Source: Planctomycetia bacterium (GTDB lineage: Bacteria; Planctomycetota; Planctomycetia; Pirellulales; Thermoguttaceae). From it: a stretch of 41,698 nucleotides of DNA. Within the stretch, counting starts at the first letter, position 1. Every line of letters starts with the position of its first letter. The stretch lies in the NCBI GenBank assembly GCA_026401055.1, contig JAPLNP010000451.1, positions 1 to 41,698 on the forward strand, in the 5' to 3' direction. The notes under the pieces are model-generated. The model searched no databases and was not told the origin of the DNA. It saw nothing but the letters and a program-made list of their open reading frames with translations. The translations under genes were made by a program, and so were the position numbers. This document shows, in pieces, positions 10,282 through 18,670 of this stretch.

Positions 10282-11133
10282 ATGATGTCGCGTATTCATG
10301 GAATTCCGCGTGGGTCGTGGCTGGCATGGGCCGTGGTCGCGATGGTGCTACCGACCCTTGCCACGGCCGCCCCGCGGCAGAAGAAGCTCAAGCCCGGCGA
10401 ATACAATCCGTCGGACCGGTCGGTCGAGATGTTCCAGGCCATGGATACCGGGGACATCGAGGTCAAGGTGATTCCCAAGGATTCGACGGAGTGTCGCGTC
10501 TTGATCACGAACAAGACGGACAAGCCGCTGAACGTCAAGTTGCCCGAGACGTTCGCCGCCGTGCCCGTCCTGGCGCAGTTCGGCGGTGGCGGCATGGGCG
10601 GCATGGGCGGCATGGCTGGCGGCGGCATGGGCGGCAACCGTGGCGGCGGCGGCATGGGCGGTGGAGGAAGCCAAGGCATGGGCGGTGGCATGGGCGGCAT
10701 GGGTGGCATGGGCGGCGGCGGCATGGGCGGCGGCGGGATGTTCAACGTCGCGCCGGAGAAAGTCGGCGACTTGACGGCCACCGCCGTCTGCCTCGAACAT
10801 GGCAAGGACGAGCCGAAGCCCAAGATCCCCTACGTCATCAAGCCGATCGAGACGTTGACCACCAAGGCCGATGTCCGCGAGTTGTGCCGGATGCTCGGAA
10901 CCGGACAGCTCGACCAACGCGCCGCGCAGGCGGCCGCGTGGCATCTGAACAACGGCATGAGTTGGGAAGAGTTGACCGCCAAACGCGTGCGATACGCCAA
11001 CGGCGCCAGCCGTCCCTACTTCAGCCCCCAAGAGCTTCGAGCCGCCGTCCAGATCACCGCGACCGCCGTGAACCAGGCGAAACAGCGTGAAACCACCTCG
11101 CCCGGCAAAAGCGACTCGCTGAGCCAACAGTAG
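10282..11133 (+). CDS. secreted protein with Gly/Met-rich linker, paralogue 1 (unknown function)
   Basis: The 283-residue protein has a cleavable-type signal peptide (MMSRIHGIPRGSWLAWAVVAM..., ending near TAAP). A conserved N-terminal segment follows (residues 35-95, with MDTGDIEVKVIPKDSTECRV and NKTDKPLNVKLPETFAAVPVLAQF). Then comes about 55 residues made almost only of Gly and Met (GGMGGMGGMAGGGMGG-like). A conserved C-terminal segment has VGDLTATAVCLEHGKDEPKPK, IPYVIKPIE and a helical QRAAQAAAWHLNNGMSWEEL. Domain order and many residues match the next gene, so the pair arose by duplication. GGGAGGG lies five to eight bases upstream of the tandem ATGs at 10282 and 10285. Function unknown; the fold may be a beta-sandwich with a helical tail. 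Confidence 0.82.
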   Translation: MMSRIHGIPRGSWLAWAVVAMVLPTLATAAPRQKKLKPGEYNPSDRSVEMFQAMDTGDIEVKVIPKDSTECRVLITNKTDKPLNVKLPETFAAVPVLAQFGGGGMGGMGGMAGGGMGGNRGGGGMGGGGSQGMGGGMGGMGGMGGGGMGGGGMFNVAPEKVGDLTATAVCLEHGKDEPKPKIPYVIKPIETLTTKADVRELCRMLGTGQLDQRAAQAAAWHLNNGMSWEELTAKRVRYANGASRPYFSPQELRAAVQITATAVNQAKQRETTSPGKSDSLSQQ

Positions 11134-11171
11134 ACCGGGTTTCAACCGGCCTACGCGCCCGTCGCCAAGTC

Positions 11172-11250
11172 AAACCGAGCCGCGCCCGTAAGGAAGCGAC
11201 CTGACGGGCGACTTTCTCACCCCACTCCCTCACGGTCGCGGCTCGGCTTT
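11172..11250. repeat. palindromic repeat, family B, degenerate copy
   Basis: The left arm 11172-11198 (AAACCGAGCCGCGCCCGTAA...) and right arm 11227-11250 (ending CGGTCGCGGCTCGGCTTT) are imperfect complements and match the perfect family B element at 19917-19994. It fills much of the gap between the two paralogous secreted proteins, just after a short CGGGTTTCAACCGG palindrome at 11138. Confidence 0.8.
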
Positions 11251-11381
11251 GGCTGAAGCACGCGGACTGTTTTCTTGCCGACTGCTTGCTCTTTCGGCGC
11301 AAACTGCTACCCTGCATGATGGTGGGGCTTGGGCCCCGTCGTGTCTTGGCAACACAACAACCGGAACGGGAGGTACCAGTC

Positions 11382-12212
11382 ATGCTTGGGAACTGTCTGA
11401 GTCGCTGGTGGTTGGCGGTGGCATTGGCTCCAGGGGTCTTGACCGCCGCGCAAGGAGCCGAGGGGGTCGCCCGGCTTGGGAAACCCGACCCCAAGTTCGA
11501 GACCGTCGAGTTGTTCGCCGCCATCGAAGGCGGAAAGATCGAGGCGCGGCTGATCCCGAGGGACTCGAAGCATTGTCGCGTGCTGGTGGAGAACAAGACG
11601 GATCGGCCGCTGAACGTGCAATTCCCGGCGGCGTTTGCCGGCGTGCCCGTCCTGGCGCAGTTCGTTCCGCCGAACCCGATGGACGGCCAGCAGCCGCCCC
11701 AAGACGGCCAGAAGCCGCAGCCGATCGGCGGCCCGTTCACGAACCCGCAGATGAATCCGCGGATGAACCCGGGCAACCAGGGGCCGATGTTCAATCCGCG
11801 CGGCAACGGCCCGCTGTTTAGCGTCTCGCCCGAGAAGGTCGGCGAACTCAAGCTCGCCACCATTTGTCTTGAGTACGGCAAGCCGGAACCCAAGGCGAAG
11901 ATCCCCTACCAGATCAAGCCGATCGAGGAGGTCACCGACAAGCCGGGTGTGCTGGAACTGTGCTGTCTGATGGCCCGGTCCGACGTCACTCAGCAGGCGG
12001 CGCAGGTGGCGGCCTGGCATCTGAACAACGCGAAGACGTGGGAGGAACTGCGCGACATGAAGACGAGTTCCCTGGTTCCCGTCACGCCGATGTTCACGCG
12101 GGAGGAAATCGAGGCCGGCAAGAAGCTGGCCGAAGAAGCCCTTCGCCTGGCCAAGGAGCACCCCGAGAAATCGTCGGTAGGGCGGGCCGAGCGGAGCGAG
12201 TCCGGCCAATAG
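11382..12212 (+). CDS. secreted protein with Pro/Asn/Gln-rich linker, paralogue 2 (unknown function)
   Basis: The 276-residue product has a signal peptide (MLGNCLSRWWLAVALAPGVLTAAQGAE, minus variable ends) and a conserved half with FETVELFAAIEGGKIEARLIPRDSK. NKTDRPLNVQFPAAFAGVPVLAQF follows, then a linker rich in Pro, Asn, Gln and Met (about residues 100-148). A conserved second half has VGELKLATICLEYGKPEPKAK, IPYQIKPIEEVTDKPGV and QQAAQVAAWHLNNAKTWEEL. It is clearly homologous to the upstream gene outside the linker. The ATG at 11382 has GGGAGG eight bases upstream. Its stop is only ten bases from the stop of the convergent coiled-coil gene. Function is not known. Confidence 0.82.
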   Translation: MLGNCLSRWWLAVALAPGVLTAAQGAEGVARLGKPDPKFETVELFAAIEGGKIEARLIPRDSKHCRVLVENKTDRPLNVQFPAAFAGVPVLAQFVPPNPMDGQQPPQDGQKPQPIGGPFTNPQMNPRMNPGNQGPMFNPRGNGPLFSVSPEKVGELKLATICLEYGKPEPKAKIPYQIKPIEEVTDKPGVLELCCLMARSDVTQQAAQVAAWHLNNAKTWEELRDMKTSSLVPVTPMFTREEIEAGKKLAEEALRLAKEHPEKSSVGRAERSESGQ

Positions 12213-12222
12213 CCCGTCGACC

Positions 12223-13404
12223 CTACTTCATTTGCCCGACTTCGGAGGCCGTTTGCCTCTCCAAGCGTAGGCGGCGAATCTCCTGCTGGAAACCGAGCCG
12301 GTCGACCTGCCACTGTTCGGCTTGCCGTCGCAACTCCGACTCCTGGCGATCGAGTTCCTGTTCCCGCGCGACCAGCCGGGAGGCTTGCGACTGAACTTCC
12401 TGCTCGCGCCGGACGGCCCATTGCTCCAGCCGGCGCTTCTCGTCGGCCAAGCTCTCGTGCTGACGGCAGAGCTCCAATCGCAGCGCCGCGAGTTCCTGCT
12501 TCCGCTCGGCCAACTCCGTGTTGGCCAGCCGATAATCGTCGGCAAGCCGGGCGCGGATCTGCCCAAGCGACCGCGTCAGGGCGGCCGGCGGCGCCGCGCC
12601 GGCCAATTGCATCCAGAGTTCCTCGGTGGCAAGGCGGATCTCCAACGTCGCGCGGTGCGTCCGCAGCAGTTCCGCCCGAAGTTGCTCCAAGGCCACCCGG
12701 CCTTGATCGACCTGTTCGGCCCGCCGGGCCAACGCCGCGCGCCGCTCGGCCAACTCGGCCTGCTCGCGGCGGTGCTCGGCGGCGAGCCGCTGCTCTTGGT
12801 CGCGGGCGCGGCGATCCAGTTCGCGGCGGTCCTCGAGGAGTTTCTCGCGCAGCCGGTCGGCCTCGCGACGCGCCTCGTCCAGTTGGAGTCCCGCCTCGCG
12901 ACCCTCTTGTTGCCGACGGCAAATCGCTTCAGCCGACTCGCGAGGGTCGTCAGCCTGCCGACGACGACGCTCGGCCGCGTTCTCGGCGGCGGCCAATCGC
13001 GCCAGACATCGCTGGATTTCCGCCTCCTGCCGGGCGAACTCCGCGTGTCGCTCGTCCAGCTCGGCCTGCCGTTCGGCAAGCCACAGCCGGGAACCTCGGG
13101 CGTCACTGTCCAGTTGGGCGGCCCGGGTGTTCAGTTGGGCCTCGCGATGGTCCAGGTCTCGCTGCCGCGCGCGCAAATGATCCGCCAGTTGCGCGGCCTG
13201 CGCCCGGAGCTGTTGTGCCGTGGCGACGCCCTCGGCCGCCAACTCGCCCGACACAGCCGCGGCGGAGACCCTGGCCGGCTGCGACTCGCGGCATGACGGT
13301 CTGGCCGCCACCGCGTGCGGCGGGTCGATCCGGGTCTCGACCACCGGCTCTTCGTCGGTCGAGGAGGATTCGGCCGTCGCGCGGTTCGGATCGGGTTCGG
13401 ACAT
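12223..13404 (-). CDS. long coiled-coil protein of unknown function
   Basis: The 393-residue protein has no signal peptide and no membrane segment. After a disordered acidic N-terminus (1-55), nearly the whole chain (about 60-385) consists of heptad-like runs of Leu, Glu, Arg, Gln and Ala, for example LAERQAELDERHAEFARQEA and LREKLLEDRRELDRRARDQE. Near residue 265 lies a short less charged break (MQLAGAAPPAALTRSLGQI). It is probably a cytoplasmic rod or scaffold. The ATG at 13404 has GGAGG ten bases upstream. No catalytic motif is visible, and coiled-coil similarity alone would not identify a family. Confidence 0.75.
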   Translation of the reverse strand: MSEPDPNRATAESSSTDEEPVVETRIDPPHAVAARPSCRESQPARVSAAAVSGELAAEGVATAQQLRAQAAQLADHLRARQRDLDHREAQLNTRAAQLDSDARGSRLWLAERQAELDERHAEFARQEAEIQRCLARLAAAENAAERRRRQADDPRESAEAICRRQQEGREAGLQLDEARREADRLREKLLEDRRELDRRARDQEQRLAAEHRREQAELAERRAALARRAEQVDQGRVALEQLRAELLRTHRATLEIRLATEELWMQLAGAAPPAALTRSLGQIRARLADDYRLANTELAERKQELAALRLELCRQHESLADEKRRLEQWAVRREQEVQSQASRLVAREQELDRQESELRRQAEQWQVDRLGFQQEIRRLRLERQTASEVGQMK

Positions 13405-13905
13405 ATTCGAGACACCTCCGGGCGACTAGGGTGTCGGTACACTCGGCGCAATCGGCAAAGTCTGCCCAGTATCCTTAATCGGCACGGATGACGTTCAAGT
13501 TGACGCCAAATCGCCCGAGCGTTCGCTGCGGCGTTTATTCACCCCCCCCCCCCATGGGCTATGGGTAGTGGCTCGTGCCGACGCTGCCGTCCACGACAAG
13601 GGACAGAGGTTGGCTGCCGGGTCACGACCTGGCCTACCGGCGAACCGCGCAATAGCGGGCCGCGTATCGAGTGATGGTATAATGGAGGAATCGTCGTCGC
13701 CGGATCGCTGGTTCCGGGGCAGGGCTCCTTCTGACTCGGCTCATCCCCCCTGGATCTGCCGCATCGGCCTTGCTCCGCAAGAGGTAGAAGGATAGTATTT
13801 GGTCAAGTTTAACGGTTAGGGCTGGAAGAGCCGAGTTCATTCACGGGTTTTGTGGCTTTAATCAGGGTTTCCGCTGTTCCAAAACGACAGGACAAGAGGT
13901 GTTGC
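13405..13905. other. 501-base divergent intergenic region with a C12 run
   Basis: The region lies between the coiled-coil gene (minus) and the S41 protease (plus). It contains a run of 12 cytosines at 13542-13553 and an extended -10 promoter candidate at 13675-13683. Short open frames here lack a good ribosome binding site and show no family features. Confidence 0.6.
13675..13683 (+). promoter_or_regulatory. candidate extended -10 promoter for the S41 protease gene
   Basis: TGGTATAAT at 13675-13683 is a perfect extended -10 (TGnTATAAT). No convincing -35 is present, as is usual for this class. It would give a leader of roughly 215 bases before the ATG at 13906. Confidence 0.4.
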
Positions 13906-15957
13906 ATGATTCGTCCGACCGCTTCGACCCGGCCACGATGGGCCGGTTTCCTGGGTCTGCTGGCGTTGGTGGCGTGGAGTTTGGGTTCGGCGTCCTGGGC
14001 GGATCCGGTGGGCCCCACGCCGATGGATCGCAACGTCACGAGGACCGTCACCCTTCTGTTGAAGCAGCAACACCTCTCGAAGCATCCGCTGGACGACGAG
14101 ATTTCCGAGCGCTGCCTGAAGTCGTTCCTGAAGATGCTCGACCCGATGAAGGTCTATTTCTACCAGTCGGACATCGACGAGTTCAACAAGTCGTCCAAGC
14201 TGTTGGACGACATGGCCCGCGCGGGCGACATCAGCTTCGGCTACAAGGTCTTTCAGGTCTTCCTGAAGCGGGTGGACGAGCGCATGGCGTCGGTTGAGAA
14301 AGCGTTGGCCATGAAGCACGACTTCACGGTCGACGAAGAGATGGTGATCGACCGCGACGCCGCGCAGTATCCCAAGACTCCGGAGGAGGCCTGGGACCGC
14401 TGGCGCATGCGGATCAAGTACGACTTGCTCGCGCTCAAGACGGAGGAGGAGGTGCTCGAGGGCGATAAGGCGGTCGAGAAGCTCGGTCGCCGATACCACA
14501 GCTTCGCCAAACGGATGCACCAAACCGACAGCGAGGACCTGTTGGAGATGTACCTCACGTCGTTGACCACCGCCTACGACCCGCACACCAGCTACATGTC
14601 GCCCGGCACGTACGAAAACTTCGAGATTGCGATGCGTCTGGAGCTTGAGGGCATCGGGGCGGAGTTGCAGTCCGAGGACGGCGCGACCATCGTTCGCCGC
14701 GTCGTGCCCGGCGGCGCCGCCGACAAGGACGGCCGGTTGAAGGACAAGGACAAGATCGTCGGCGCGGGCGAAGGCGCCGAGGGCGAAATCGTCGACGTGG
14801 TCGACATGAAACTCGACGACGTGGTCAAGCTGATACGCGGCCAGGCCGGTACCGTCGTCCGCCTCCAAGTGGTCGACGCGGAGAGCGCGAAGCAGAAGAT
14901 CATCAACATCACCCGGGCAAAGATCGAGTTGAAGGACGAGGAGGCGCAAGGGGAGGTGTTCGAGGTGGGACGGAAGTCCGACGGCAAGCCGTACAAGCTC
15001 GGCGTGATCGCGCTGCCCAGCTTCTACATGGACATGGAGGGCGCCCGGCGCGGCCTGACCGAGTTCAAGAGCACCACCCGCGACGTCCGCCGGCTACTGG
15101 AGAAATTCACCGCCGAGGGGGTCGACGCCGTGATTCTCGACCTGCGGCGCAACGGCGGCGGGTCGCTGACCGAGGCGATCAACTTGACGGGCCTGTTCAT
15201 CGACGAGGGGCCGGTCGTCCAGGTCAAGGGGCCGGACGGCAAGATCAGCGCCTATCCCGACACCGAGCCCGGCACCGCCTGGAGCGGCCCGTTGGTCGTC
15301 CTGACCAGCAAGTTCAGCGCCAGCGCCAGCGAGATCCTCGCCGGGGCGATCCAGGACTACGGTCGCGGGCTGATCGTCGGCGATCATGCCACGCACGGCA
15401 AGGGCACCGTGCAGAGCCTGATGAACCTGGCGCGGCAGTTGTTCGGCTCCGGCCAGCTCGGCGCGTTGAAGATCACGATGCAGCAGTTTTATCGTCCCAA
15501 CGGCGATAGCACGCAAAATCGCGGCGTTCTGGCCGACGTCGAGTTGCCGAGCCTCACCACGCACCTGGACGTCGGCGAGTCCGACCTCGACTATCCGGTC
15601 GCGTTCGACAAGGTGGACTCCGCGGCGTTCCATCGCCTCGGGCTGGTGAGCAAGCCGATCTGCGACCGCCTGAAGGATCTCTCCGCCCAGCGCTGTCAGG
15701 ACTCCGAGGACTTCAAGAAAGTCGCCCGGAACATCCAACGCTACGAGGAGCAGAAACAGCGAAAGGTCGTCACGCTCAACGAGAAGAAGTTTCTCGAGGA
15801 GCGAGCGGAACTCAACGCCGACAAGGAAGAGCAGAAGAAACTCGAGGAACTCAACAGCCGCAACCACAAGGCCATCGAGCGCGACTACTATCTGAACGAA
15901 GCGCTGGCCGTCACCCTGGATTACATCCAGTTGATGCACGTCGCCCAGGCAAACTGA
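13906..15957 (+). CDS. Prc/Tsp-like S41 carboxy-terminal processing protease
   Basis: Exported serine protease that cuts proteins from unstructured C-termini in the periplasm. The 683-residue protein begins with a signal peptide (MIRPTASTRPRWAGFLGLLALVAWSLG..., cleavage near SWA-D). It then has the Prc N-terminal helical domain (about 35-210), a PDZ domain (about 225-330, with GIGAELQSEDGATIVRRVVPG) and the S41 catalytic domain. The catalytic Ser lies in FSASASE (470-476) and the Lys in HGKGTVQ (Lys499). The C-terminal DUF3340-type region is highly charged and ends with IERDYYLNEALAVTLDYI. The chosen ATG has an AGAGGT upstream and gives a proper signal peptide; an ATG 18 codons earlier is possible but less likely. 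Confidence 0.92.
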   Translation: MIRPTASTRPRWAGFLGLLALVAWSLGSASWADPVGPTPMDRNVTRTVTLLLKQQHLSKHPLDDEISERCLKSFLKMLDPMKVYFYQSDIDEFNKSSKLLDDMARAGDISFGYKVFQVFLKRVDERMASVEKALAMKHDFTVDEEMVIDRDAAQYPKTPEEAWDRWRMRIKYDLLALKTEEEVLEGDKAVEKLGRRYHSFAKRMHQTDSEDLLEMYLTSLTTAYDPHTSYMSPGTYENFEIAMRLELEGIGAELQSEDGATIVRRVVPGGAADKDGRLKDKDKIVGAGEGAEGEIVDVVDMKLDDVVKLIRGQAGTVVRLQVVDAESAKQKIINITRAKIELKDEEAQGEVFEVGRKSDGKPYKLGVIALPSFYMDMEGARRGLTEFKSTTRDVRRLLEKFTAEGVDAVILDLRRNGGGSLTEAINLTGLFIDEGPVVQVKGPDGKISAYPDTEPGTAWSGPLVVLTSKFSASASEILAGAIQDYGRGLIVGDHATHGKGTVQSLMNLARQLFGSGQLGALKITMQQFYRPNGDSTQNRGVLADVELPSLTTHLDVGESDLDYPVAFDKVDSAAFHRLGLVSKPICDRLKDLSAQRCQDSEDFKKVARNIQRYEEQKQRKVVTLNEKKFLEERAELNADKEEQKKLEELNSRNHKAIERDYYLNEALAVTLDYIQLMHVAQAN

Positions 15958-15987
15958 ATCGGATGCGTGGCACGGATGTGTAGCGGG

Positions 15988-16056
15988 GATGTGTGGCTCA
16001 GCCGCCCTCGGCTGTGTTGGACGATTCTGTGCAGCCGAGGGCGGCTGGGCCACATC
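15988..16056. repeat. palindromic repeat between convergent genes
   Basis: Arms 15988-16014 (with CAGCCGCCCTCGGCTG) and 16032-16056 (with CAGCCGAGGGCGGCTG) pair except for a two-base indel. It lies between the stops of the S41 protease and the PEP-CTERM gene and may also act as a transcript end, though no T-run follows. Confidence 0.82.
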
Positions 16057-16077
16057 GAGCCCGACGACCGCCGAGGT

Positions 16078-17031
16078 TCAACCCGCCCTATGGCAACGGC
16101 GGCGCGGTCGGGCGAGCCATGCCGTGGCGGCGCCGAGCAGGAGAACGGGCGCGGACGGCTCCGGCACTGTGCCGTTTCCCTCGCCGGGGTCGAAGGTCCA
16201 ATGCATGGCGAGGATCGCCGCGTCCTTGTCGTCGACGGCGTGGTCGTTGTTGAAGTCGCCGTCTTCCCAGTTGGCGCCGGACGTTTGATGCCAGTGGGCC
16301 CCGAGAATCGAGGCGTCCGCGTCGTCCACCACGCCATCGTCATTCGCGTCGCCCAACCCGGGCGGCAGGGAAACGACGAGGCTGTCGTAGTACAGGCTCG
16401 CCGGCTCGGACGAGATGTATTCATCGCAAAAGACGTCCAGTTGGGCTAGGCTGCTGGCGGCAGTCATGGCCTCGTTCTCGGCGATCAGGTTCTCATCGAC
16501 GTAAACGTCGAAGGTTGCGCTGGAGTAATCGAGCGCGAACTTCACATTGTACCACAATCCCGCCTCCCAATTGGCGCCGGTGTCGCGCCCGCTTTCTCCG
16601 GCCCCGACCAGGATGTTGCCCTCGTAGGTGAACCACACGAGGACGGAGTTCTTGGTCTCGTCCCACAGCACCAGCAGCCAGTCGGCCTCGTTGACGTGCG
16701 TGATCATGATGCGCTGGCTGACGATGACCTCCGGTTCGCTCGTGGCGACGGCCGGAGTGCCCATCTTCCAAGAGACATAGCCTTCCCGGTACGAGCCGTT
16801 CGCGGTGGCTTGCACGGCCTGGACGCCGTCATACGCTTGGCCCGCTTCGACCACCGTGGGCGACGCGACCGGGCCGAACCATCCTCCCTGCCCGTTCAAG
16901 TTGCCCGGGGCGAAACCCTCGCTTGGCTCGAATCCACAGGTGTAAATCGGGGCGGCCCCGGCCGACGCCGCCAGGATCAGACCAACCGTCAAGACAGCCA
17001 CGACTGCAATCGTCCCGGACAATCGGTTCAT
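16078..17031 (-). CDS. PEP-CTERM sorted surface protein with dockerin-like repeats
   Basis: The 317-residue protein starts with a signal peptide (MNRLSGTIAVVAVLTVGLILAASAGA). It continues with a beta-rich, probably jelly-roll (LamG/concanavalin-like) domain of about 190 residues. Then come two calcium-loop dockerin-type segments (GDANDDGVVDDADASILGAHW and GDFNNDHAVDDKDAAILAMHW, one residue apart from each other in length). It ends with the sorting signal VPEPSAPVLLLGAATAWLARPRRR: a PEP motif, a membrane span and Arg cluster. In known systems an exosortase cleaves this signal and the protein goes to the cell surface or matrix. The ATG at 17031 has GGGAG upstream; longer frames lack a signal peptide at the N-terminus. 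No exosortase gene is in the window. Confidence 0.88.
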   Translation of the reverse strand: MNRLSGTIAVVAVLTVGLILAASAGAAPIYTCGFEPSEGFAPGNLNGQGGWFGPVASPTVVEAGQAYDGVQAVQATANGSYREGYVSWKMGTPAVATSEPEVIVSQRIMITHVNEADWLLVLWDETKNSVLVWFTYEGNILVGAGESGRDTGANWEAGLWYNVKFALDYSSATFDVYVDENLIAENEAMTAASSLAQLDVFCDEYISSEPASLYYDSLVVSLPPGLGDANDDGVVDDADASILGAHWHQTSGANWEDGDFNNDHAVDDKDAAILAMHWTFDPGEGNGTVPEPSAPVLLLGAATAWLARPRRRCHRAG

Positions 17032-17315
17032 GGCAATGCTCCCTTTGCTGGCGCCAGTGAGGAAGGACAGCGGCGGCGCGCCCCGCGGATGCCGCGTGAA
17101 TCGAGACGACGACGATTCTCGACGACACCCACTTATCCTAGCCAACCCGTTGCCCATGTCAACGCTTTTGAGGGGAAAACTCCCCTTTTTCAGCCGGGAA
17201 CGGGGAACGCCACCCGCAAAAGGGCTTTGCCCGCGTGGTCCGCGTGAGTTATCATGGCCCAGGCGGCAGGCGCTTCGGCTGACGGCGACTCAACCACAAC
17301 CCTAGGGAGCGGATC

Positions 17316-18422
17316 ATGCAGCAGCCAAGTCAACCTGTTCGGGGAACCGCAAGCGAAGCCGTCGGGTCGCGCCGTGATTTTCTCCGGGCGTCGACGGCGG
17401 CGGCCGGCGTGGCGGTGGCCGCCGGTTTGGCGACCGCGGCGGAGAACGACACCCCGAAGCCACCGGCGGCCCCGCGGCGCGCGGCCAAGGCGACGCTCGA
17501 TTTGTCGCGAGGTTGCCCGGCGGAAATTCGCGCGGCCTTCGCCGGCCCGTGGCCTTCGATCCGCACGCCGTTTACCAAGGATGGCCGGATCGACGACGCG
17601 GCCCTGCGCGGGCAGCTCGATTTCGCCATCGAGGCGAAGGCCAAGGCGGTCGTGCTCACCTGGGGCGACAGCCTATTTTCGCTCCTAACCGACGACGAGA
17701 TCGCCGGGGTGACCAAAACGGTGGTCGAGCACGTGAACCATCGGGCGCTGGTCGTCGCGGCGACGGATCGTTGGTGGACCGGCAAGGCCGCCGAGTTCGC
17801 GGCGTACTGCGCCGAGCTTGGGGCCGACGTGGTGATGGGGCTTCCGCCGGACTGGGCCGCGTCCACCACGGTCGACATGCTCGTGCCCTACTACGGCGCG
17901 TTGGCCGAGCATCTGCCGGTGATGATCGTCACGAACTACCTCGGCAGCCGCGGGACGCCGTTCGCGTTGGACCTTTGCCGGCGGCTCTTGAAGGAGGTGC
18001 CCGGCGTGATCGCGGTGAAGGACGATCTCTGCGACGATACGATCCTCAAGATTTGTCTGTTGACGCACGACCGTTGGGCGTTGTCGGCGGGCGGGCAGAA
18101 GAAGAACCACTTGTTCATGCTCCCCTACGGCGTCGACGGCTACCTCTCGACGTTCATCACGTTCAAGCCCGAGATCGCGTGGCGCTACTGGGACGCCGTC
18201 GAGGCCAACGATCTGGACGCCGCCACCAAGGTGATTCGCGATTTCGACATCCCGTTTTTCGACCACATCCTCGGATACGAAGGCGGTTTCGACGCGGCGA
18301 TCCACGGCATCGACGAGATCCGCGGCCGGGGCCAGCGCTATCGCCGGCCGCCCTACCACTCGCTCGGCGACAAACAACTCGAAGGACTCGCCGAATTCCT
18401 CAAGACGCACGGGATGCTCTGA
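17316..18422 (+). CDS. Tat-exported dihydrodipicolinate synthase-like (DapA family) lyase
   Basis: The 368-residue protein begins with a twin-arginine signal (SRRDFLRASTAAAGVAVAAG, residues 18-37), then an Ala/Pro linker, then a TIM-barrel of the DHDPS/N-acetylneuraminate lyase superfamily. WPSIRTPFTKDGRIDDAALR (about 79-98) is the typical first strand, and Lys235 in GVIAVKDD is placed like the Schiff-base lysine. The usual YNxP-type segment is replaced by TNYLGSRGTPF, so the substrate is unlikely to be that of DapA. Aldol cleavage or formation on a pyruvate-like substrate outside the cytoplasm is inferred. GGGAG precedes the ATG. The gene is followed by a family A palindrome and the acetate kinase gene. 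Confidence 0.82.
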   Translation: MQQPSQPVRGTASEAVGSRRDFLRASTAAAGVAVAAGLATAAENDTPKPPAAPRRAAKATLDLSRGCPAEIRAAFAGPWPSIRTPFTKDGRIDDAALRGQLDFAIEAKAKAVVLTWGDSLFSLLTDDEIAGVTKTVVEHVNHRALVVAATDRWWTGKAAEFAAYCAELGADVVMGLPPDWAASTTVDMLVPYYGALAEHLPVMIVTNYLGSRGTPFALDLCRRLLKEVPGVIAVKDDLCDDTILKICLLTHDRWALSAGGQKKNHLFMLPYGVDGYLSTFITFKPEIAWRYWDAVEANDLDAATKVIRDFDIPFFDHILGYEGGFDAAIHGIDEIRGRGQRYRRPPYHSLGDKQLEGLAEFLKTHGML

Positions 18423-18441
18423 GGACCGGCGAGGAAACAAG

Positions 18442-18494
18442 TGTCGCCTTTCGCTCCGCGAAAGAACGCCACTTTCGCGGAGCGAAAGGCGACA
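18442..18494. repeat. palindromic repeat, family A, short-loop copy
   Basis: Arms 18442-18464 and 18472-18494 are perfect 23-base complements (containing GTCGCCTTTCGCTCCGCGAA) around a seven-base loop. The arms are identical to the outer 23 bases of the copy at 2366-2447. It begins 19 bases after the stop of the DapA-family gene. Confidence 0.92.
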
Positions 18495-18670
18495 GCACGA
18501 CAGTTGTTGATTCGCCGACCCGAAGGGCTCTCGGTAGACTGGTTCATCCGGGTCGCTCACGTCGTCAATCTCCTTGAGAGAAGCGTTCGCCACGGAACCG
18601 GGAGCTTCACTCAGCGGCCCGGTTCCACATATTGTCTCCCGTGACGCGACCCCTTCCGTGGTGGAAACCC

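Noticed and set aside
10348-11145. Minus-strand frame opposite the Gly/Met-rich gene with Ala/His repeats
   Set aside because: The repeats are the complement of GGC/ATG codons; the plus-strand gene has a signal peptide, a ribosome binding site and a paralogue.
13568-13795. 75-codon frame upstream of the S41 protease
   Set aside because: It contains the candidate promoter and has no binding site or conserved features.
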